From contig NC_061797.1 in NCBI RefSeq assembly GCF_021462225.1, positions 35,800,147 to 35,864,146 of the forward strand: a stretch of DNA of 64,000 bases, given 5' to 3'. This DNA comes from Girardinichthys multiradiatus. Lineage: Eukaryota; Chordata; Actinopteri; Cyprinodontiformes; Goodeidae. A program made the position numbers and the translations under genes. Positions 58,761 through 64,000 of this stretch are shown here, one piece after another; position 1 is the stretch's first letter, and every line of letters starts with the position of its first letter. Under the pieces are notes generated by a model. The model saw nothing but the letters and a program-made list of their open reading frames with translations, was not told the origin of the DNA and did no database searches.

Positions 58761-59566
58761 CTACTATTAATACAAATTTTAGCACTTACAGAGATATGAA
58801 TTGAATTTGTTGGGTTTTATTAATTGTGTGCATCTCTTCAACTTTCAGGGTAACATCCAAAACATTTTCAGCAGAAGCATTTGCTACACTAATCTTTCAT
58901 AAATTTTTCTAATTCCTAATCGGTCCACCTTATAAAATGTAATCACTTGTTCCAACAAGCTGGAGAACTGAGATATTGAGTCTTCTACCATGTGTCAGCG
59001 CAGTAAACAGATCCATTTGATATTTTCCTTGTGTTTGACTTGTGACATTACTTTCACAAATGAATAAAAGAAAACCTTTTGACCAGTCAGTATCCAGCAT
59101 GAAATTTCTAGAAGTAACACAACAGTGCAAAAAAAATCTTGAATCACTCTTTGACCTTTCCATCAAGGAGTCAGACGTTCTTGTAATATTTAAAGAGGTA
59201 CTTATCAATATTTCGTCGGGTCTTTCATTATGCTTCCTGAGATTTTTATTGCACTTTTATTTGTTTTGTGTGTCGCATTGTTCTGACCATGACAACTTAT
59301 TGTGAGCTTAAAATTGAGGAAAGTGGCCAATTCGAGGATAAATGGATTAAAAACCTTCTGGAGTAGCACCATTTCGGGGTTCACAGCAGCGATACACAAA
59401 ATCATATTTTGTGAGCTTTACTCTTTTATTCTACATGAAACAAAGCTGAAATATAAAAAAATATCAAATAAAGGACACAGAGTTAAGCCTTTCTACTCTA
59501 TAGATACACATTCTGTATCTGTACAAGTATAAAGCAATAGGGAAATAGTTCAGGACACATGCGACA
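58761..59566. other. AT-rich intergenic DNA, nothing recognised
   Basis: Chance frames only (58930-59208 minus, 59042-59305 plus). No domains. Confidence 0.5.
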
Positions 59567-59608
59567 CATGCATTCATATGGATGCATTCACATGCGTATG
59601 AATGCATG
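59567..59608. repeat. Hairpin-forming inverted repeat
   Basis: Arms CATGCATTCATA (59567-59578) and TATGAATGCATG (59597-59608) are perfectly complementary, with an 18-base loop that itself contains a further GATGCATTC word. It may be coincidental in ATGC-rich sequence. Confidence 0.8.
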
Positions 59609-61974
59609 CACTGTTAACACCCGAAAAGAGATGTCTGGCTCATTAGAAGCAAAACTCAAAGCACTGAATAAACAAATATTGCAAAAGTAAAAGATTTAAA
59701 ACCCAGTTTGATGAATGTTTTGTCTACGTGTAATAATGCAAAAAAAAGAGCTATAGATATGAATATATTACTTTGAGAGAGGGAGCATAAATGTTCCAAT
59801 CAAACAAGCCAATAGAGCATGTCAATATCTCCAAGCATTTACTTAAAAAGGGAAAAGCTAACATTTCAATTGCATCCAATGAAAAGATGACCATACTGTA
59901 TGAGTCTTGCACACATTAGGAAACCTTACAGTACTGCACGCTTGGGTGAATTTTGTCCTGTGTTCCAAAGATGTAAATGTGCTGTGCATGGTTCCCAAAA
60001 ATAAGTGGAAAGTTTAGACGGTTTTATGGCATGGGTGCAACACGTGGGCTTAACTTACACTTCTTCAAATGTCCAATAGTGAACAGAACCTAATCCCTCC
60101 ATTTCTAAACAGACGAGGAGGAATCAAAAACAAAGTGGTGCTTAAAAACAACCAAAACATCTGCAGGGCAGCCACAGGGGCTGAGGGGATATCAAGCACA
60201 CAGATTTCTGCCTAACAGATGGTTTTTCTCCGCTATCACATCCAGCTCAGATGTACACACACCAGGGCAGGAGCAAGAAGCGGAGCCTTAAAGGGTTATG
60301 CTGAAGACAAAACCAAAGAAGAGGGTCTCTCTTAAAGTCTGACGCCACACAAAGCACCCATCAGTCAGTTCACCCTTCTATTAACACATTGTGCAGCAAA
60401 CATTAACAGCTGCACACAGAACATCGCTCTAAAACACATTTTGCTTACATGTGGTTGTTTAAAACCTGAAAAAAGAACAAACAGGGTAGTAAAAGTTTTT
60501 AAACAGCCAACAAACAACCAGGCGAGAGTGTGCATGCGGCAGGAGCAATGCATGAAACAGATGCAGGACAGAAAAAGATGAAGGTGGCCCTGGGCTGGTG
60601 AAAATCCTAACTGAACTTCTGTTTCTCTTACCCTCCCTGTGAGGAGCTTTCTTTGAAGCAGACCTGTTCAGGCAGAGCGGGCTGACTCCTGTTTAGACTG
60701 GGCCGGCGCCAGCAGTCCCCAAACTTTGCTTCAGCGGTGACAGGTGAGAGCCTTCAGCTGACGATCATTACGCTTACTGCTGACAACACCACGACATGCC
60801 GCAGCTAATCCATCTTTTTCTCAGGCAAAAATACTTCCACCTCTTGTGTGGTTACATGAAATTAGAAAGAAATACTTTTTAAAACTAGAAGTTTGGGGCT
60901 TTTCATCTGCAGCGTTTTTTAATTATGAAGTGAATAGTAATAAATAATAAGTAAGTAATACTAAAAGTGATCATGTTGCAACAACATAAAGTTTAGCTGG
61001 AAAAACCTGCAATTAATTTATTGTTGCAACCAATCTATCATAACAAGATTGCCCCTACATACTAACAATCACCCAAAAAGACAGCAACATATAAGGACTC
61101 TGATTTTATCTGTGAACATTAAAGAAATGAATTCCTCAATACACCACACCCAAAGGTTCTGCTGCAAACATCTGATGACCTGATTCCCCAGGTTGTATCC
61201 AGTTGATCTTATTCAGTGCTCCGGTGATAAATGGGAAAGTTTCTTCATTTTTCATATTAGTAGTAATTATGTTTAGGCTGACTGATTTAACTAAGTCAAT
61301 GCTTATGAAAAAAGAACAGTAATAAAAAGACAAACCCAAATAGAGAAATTTGTGGCAGAAGAACAAATCTATTTGTTCTCATCTAATGAATAAATTCTAA
61401 GTAGAAAAAACAGAACTTCGCATTAGGAACTTAAGACCAGAATAGCAAATGCACTTTAATATTATTACCAACTGATTTGTGTCAATTTTAAAATACACCA
61501 AGCACTACAATCGTTTATTTTGCAAGTAAAATGAGTAATTAAAAAAAGAGGAAATATACAGTGGCCAAATAAATAACCTGTGGCAGACAGTACAGGGTTG
61601 AAACACGTAGTCTGCAATGCGACCACTTAGAAAAAGTGTCTAATACAACAAATAAAATTCATATTATATATTTATGTCTACTCGAGTATGTGCACTGATG
61701 GCTCCAGATTTTAAAATCACAAAGTAAACATAGTCGACAAATAATATTTTTATTAAAATTATTTTGGTACTTTTCCTTTGTAATCTTATTTTGTTCTTTA
61801 AGTGCAATAAACACATTTTTTTTAGCTTAATGAGTAACTGGTAAAAAATTATGATTTCTAAATTGCTAAAAATAATTTTTTCTATAATCAAGCAGCATTA
61901 ATAGTGCTGTTTATTGCTTTAAAAAAAACTATTCTGCCATAATTAATAGCTCAATTCCCATATTTTGATGAAAA
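59609..61974. other. Intergenic DNA, possible conserved stretch at 60560-60830
   Basis: No gene. About 60100-60300 and 60560-60830 are GC-balanced, high-complexity segments. The rest is AT-rich. Confidence 0.4.
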
Positions 61975-62178
61975 ATACACTAAATGGCCAAAAAATAGTT
62001 GTTGATGGACCGACTGTTGCAATCAATAGCAACTTAAACTATTCTGTAAACATCTTTCACAAGGTTTAAGAGTGTGTTCATTTCTCCACACCAAAGTTTA
62101 TACACCTGCAGCCATGGCAGTTATTGTAACACCACTGATCTGGTGGTGTGACCCAAAACGTTTGGCAATATAGTGTAT
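61975..62178. mobile_element. Short inverted-repeat element (MITE-like)
   Basis: The left end ATACACTAAATGGCCAAA and the right end TTTGGCAATATAGTGTAT are imperfect inverted repeats (15 of 18 positions). At about 200 bp with no frame, this is a non-autonomous element. The ends resemble those of Tc1/mariner-type elements of fish that start with TACACTATATTGCC, and a TA target duplication would be consistent with them. Confidence 0.75.
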
Positions 62179-62249
62179 GTCATGCTGCCGATTATTAGTA
62201 TTTTGTTTTAATCTCTATAAACAGACTAGATTTAGTCACCCTTTTTGTT

Positions 62250-62500
62250 CAGTAGTTTTCTTTTTTATAAACTGTTGCATGTTACCTCTCATTGGCTTTA
62301 CAATCCTCAACATTACTTACAATCTTTTTCAGTTTTAATTGCAAATGTTCTAAATAAAAAGGTATCCTTTCTCCTCCACTTCACAATTATGAACTATGTT
62401 GTGTTTATCACATACAATTCTAATAAAATACATTGAATGTTTTGGTTGTAATGGAACAAAACATGGCAAGTGATATGAATACTTTTGCAAGTTTCTGTAA
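62250..62500. mobile_element. Tc1-like terminal repeat fragment
   Basis: 'ctccacttcacaattatgaactatgttgtgtttatcacatacaattctaataaaatac', then 'ttggttgtaatggaacaaaacatgg' and 'gatatgaatacttttgcaag', is the long terminal repeat of the common Tc1 family. No transposase remains. The start is approximate. Confidence 0.8.
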
Positions 62501-63711
62501 ATCAGCACAGATTGCAAAGCAATATGTAATTAGTACCAACCGTGCCTTATTAATATTAAAACCGATAATCAATTAATTAAAGCTAGCTGTCCTCACATTC
62601 ACCTCCTTATGCTGTAGCTGTTGACAGTGTCTGTCATAAAAACAGATCACAGACAGAATGCATTTTAAGACTACCAGGCCATGTCAATGGACATACTTGT
62701 GTTTTTTGTTTGCTCTTTAGATTATGCAAATAGTGTCATTCTTTCTCTCTTTAACTGTTCTGACAAAGTGAAAATATGGTATCCTCAAGTGATAGTATTG
62801 AAAAAATACATATTTTAGTAAAAAATTAATTTTATGAAAAAATCATGTCAAACTGAATAACTGGTGCTTATTATATTTGCAGAAATATTAATGTAGATTA
62901 AGTATGTCCATTCAGTATGGACATTCTTTGATGCTGAGGACAAAGCCTGTCGTTGTTGGTGATTAAAAAAGAGAAAAGACACAGCACTGTAACGGTAAAA
63001 CACTGCGGGTGTTTGGATAGTCACCCTGAAAGACTAATTTACAGGCTAATCCAGCCTCATTTCCACACGAAACTCTTCAACTCCCTGGTGTGAGCCTGTT
63101 GACAAACACAAACACCTAAAAGTCCACATGTACGACAGTGCATCTGTATGTGGCACATGTATATACACACACACATTGACACACAAAGGCCGACATGTCC
63201 ACTGTGACCCACCTTGCTCTCTCCTTCCACTCCCCATTTACTGCCTCTAAAAGCCTTTTCCTTTTAACAGCGGGCCTGGGGCTGTGAGTGACAGGGAACA
63301 GAATGGACCTTATGTTGTCACTTTTGCAGCAGCGTGGCCTGGAGGGAGGCCTGGCACAGCAGTCTGCTGGTAAGGTGGGCGGTGGTGGATGCAGAGGAGG
63401 AGGGGTGGCTGAGAGGGCAGACGTCGAAGCTTAAACCTTGAAACTTGACACAAGGGGTATCTTAGGTACACCTAAAATTTACTTTGAAAGTGTTGCTTGA
63501 AGTGTGGCACTGCATACCTTTTTTCCTGTTTGTATTTAAACTAACTAGAGGTGAAAAACATTTATCTTGATTGACTGCCGTTTCATCTCACTGTTGGATG
63601 TAGAAACTGCTGTGAAAAATGGCAAAAGCAAAAGTTTTTTTAATCAAACCGTACCTTTCTTCATTCTGTACAGAAACAGTTTGAAGAGATTTGTAGAAAT
63701 AAATTATTATT
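62501..63711. other. Intergenic DNA, nothing certain
   Basis: No gene. About 62560-62720 (TAATCAATTAATTAAAG-rich) and 63240-63420 are higher-complexity patches that might be regulatory. A short CA run lies near 63165. Confidence 0.4.
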
Positions 63712-64000
63712 GGGCTGCACGGTGGCGCAGTTGGTAGCACTGTTGCCTTGCAGCAAGAAGGTCTTGGGTTTGATTCCTGACCGGGGGTCTTTCTGCATGG
63801 AGTTTGCATGTTCTCCCCGTGCATGCGTGGGTTCTCACCGGGTACTCTGGCTTCCTCCCACAGTCCAAAGACATGCCTGTTAGGTTAATTGGTCACTCTA
63901 AATTTCCCTTAGGTGTATGAATGAGTGTGTGTGAATGGTTGTTTGTGTGTTGCCCTGCGATGGACTGGCGACTTGTCCAGGGTGTACCCTGCCTCTTGCC
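63712..64000 (+). mobile_element. tRNA-headed SINE, cut by the window end
   Basis: Nearly the same sequence as the SINE at 43161, with A-box TGGCGCAGTTGG at 63723-63734 and a B-box-like GGTTTGATTCC at 63767-63777. It continues through 'cctgcgatggactggcgacttgtcc' to the edge. The last 70 or so bases and the right flank lie outside, so its target duplication cannot be checked. Confidence 0.92.

Overview
The window looks like vertebrate, most probably teleost fish, nuclear DNA. It is AT-leaning intergenic sequence with no bacterial-style gene packing, long (TG)n and related microsatellites, and degenerate copies of repeat families known from fish: several Tc1-like DNA transposon families, an L2/Maui-like LINE whose ORF1 carries an esterase remnant, a Rex1/CR1-superfamily LINE tail, and a tRNA-headed SINE ending in short TGAC repeats. 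I found no host protein-coding gene, no convincing host exon and no stand-alone RNA gene. Nearly all open frames are transposon remnants, microsatellite translations or chance frames.

Layout. Positions 1-20 kb hold scattered Tc1-like remnants on both strands (0.5-1.3, 5.4-6.5, 10.6-11.0, 12.4-13.8, 14.6-14.9, 16.3-16.5, 17.7-18.2 and 19.6-19.9 kb), microsatellites, and stretches that could be conserved non-coding elements. The strongest of these, at 8.9-9.06 kb, combines octamer, SOX and homeodomain core motifs. From 20 to 31 kb there is a 5'-truncated SINE with its target-site duplication, an unnamed repeat at 22.6-23.3 kb, the longest element of the window (an L2-like LINE at about 23.7-28.0 kb with broken ORF1 and ORF2), and a second Tc1 family abutting a repeat that ends in (GACT)n. 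From 31 to 39 kb there is a near full-length Tc1 relic (33.1-34.6 kb) and a minus-strand copy of the L2-like LINE (36.5-38.1 kb).

From 39.4 to 41.4 kb lies the most unusual segment. It is about 2 kb, GC-rich and extremely strand-asymmetric (G and T rich, A poor on the + strand), open in many frames, sharply bounded by AT-rich DNA, and contains a strong G-quadruplex motif. I could not assign it to any gene or named element.

From 42 to 64 kb there is a minus-strand Tc1 copy (42.9-44.6 kb) containing an intact-looking 360-bp SINE flanked by a perfect 10-bp duplication. A Rex1-like LINE tail (47.4-48.4 kb) carries an exact 330-bp-period tandem duplication whose junction contains an inverted copy of adjacent sequence. 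Further Tc1 pieces follow, then a small inverted-repeat element (61.98-62.18 kb), and a SINE runs off the right end.

Repeat ends are estimates made by eye from homology and terminal motifs. Family names come from recognised motifs rather than database searches. The nesting gives relative ages: the Tc1-like copies at 12.4 and 42.9 kb are older than the elements inside them.
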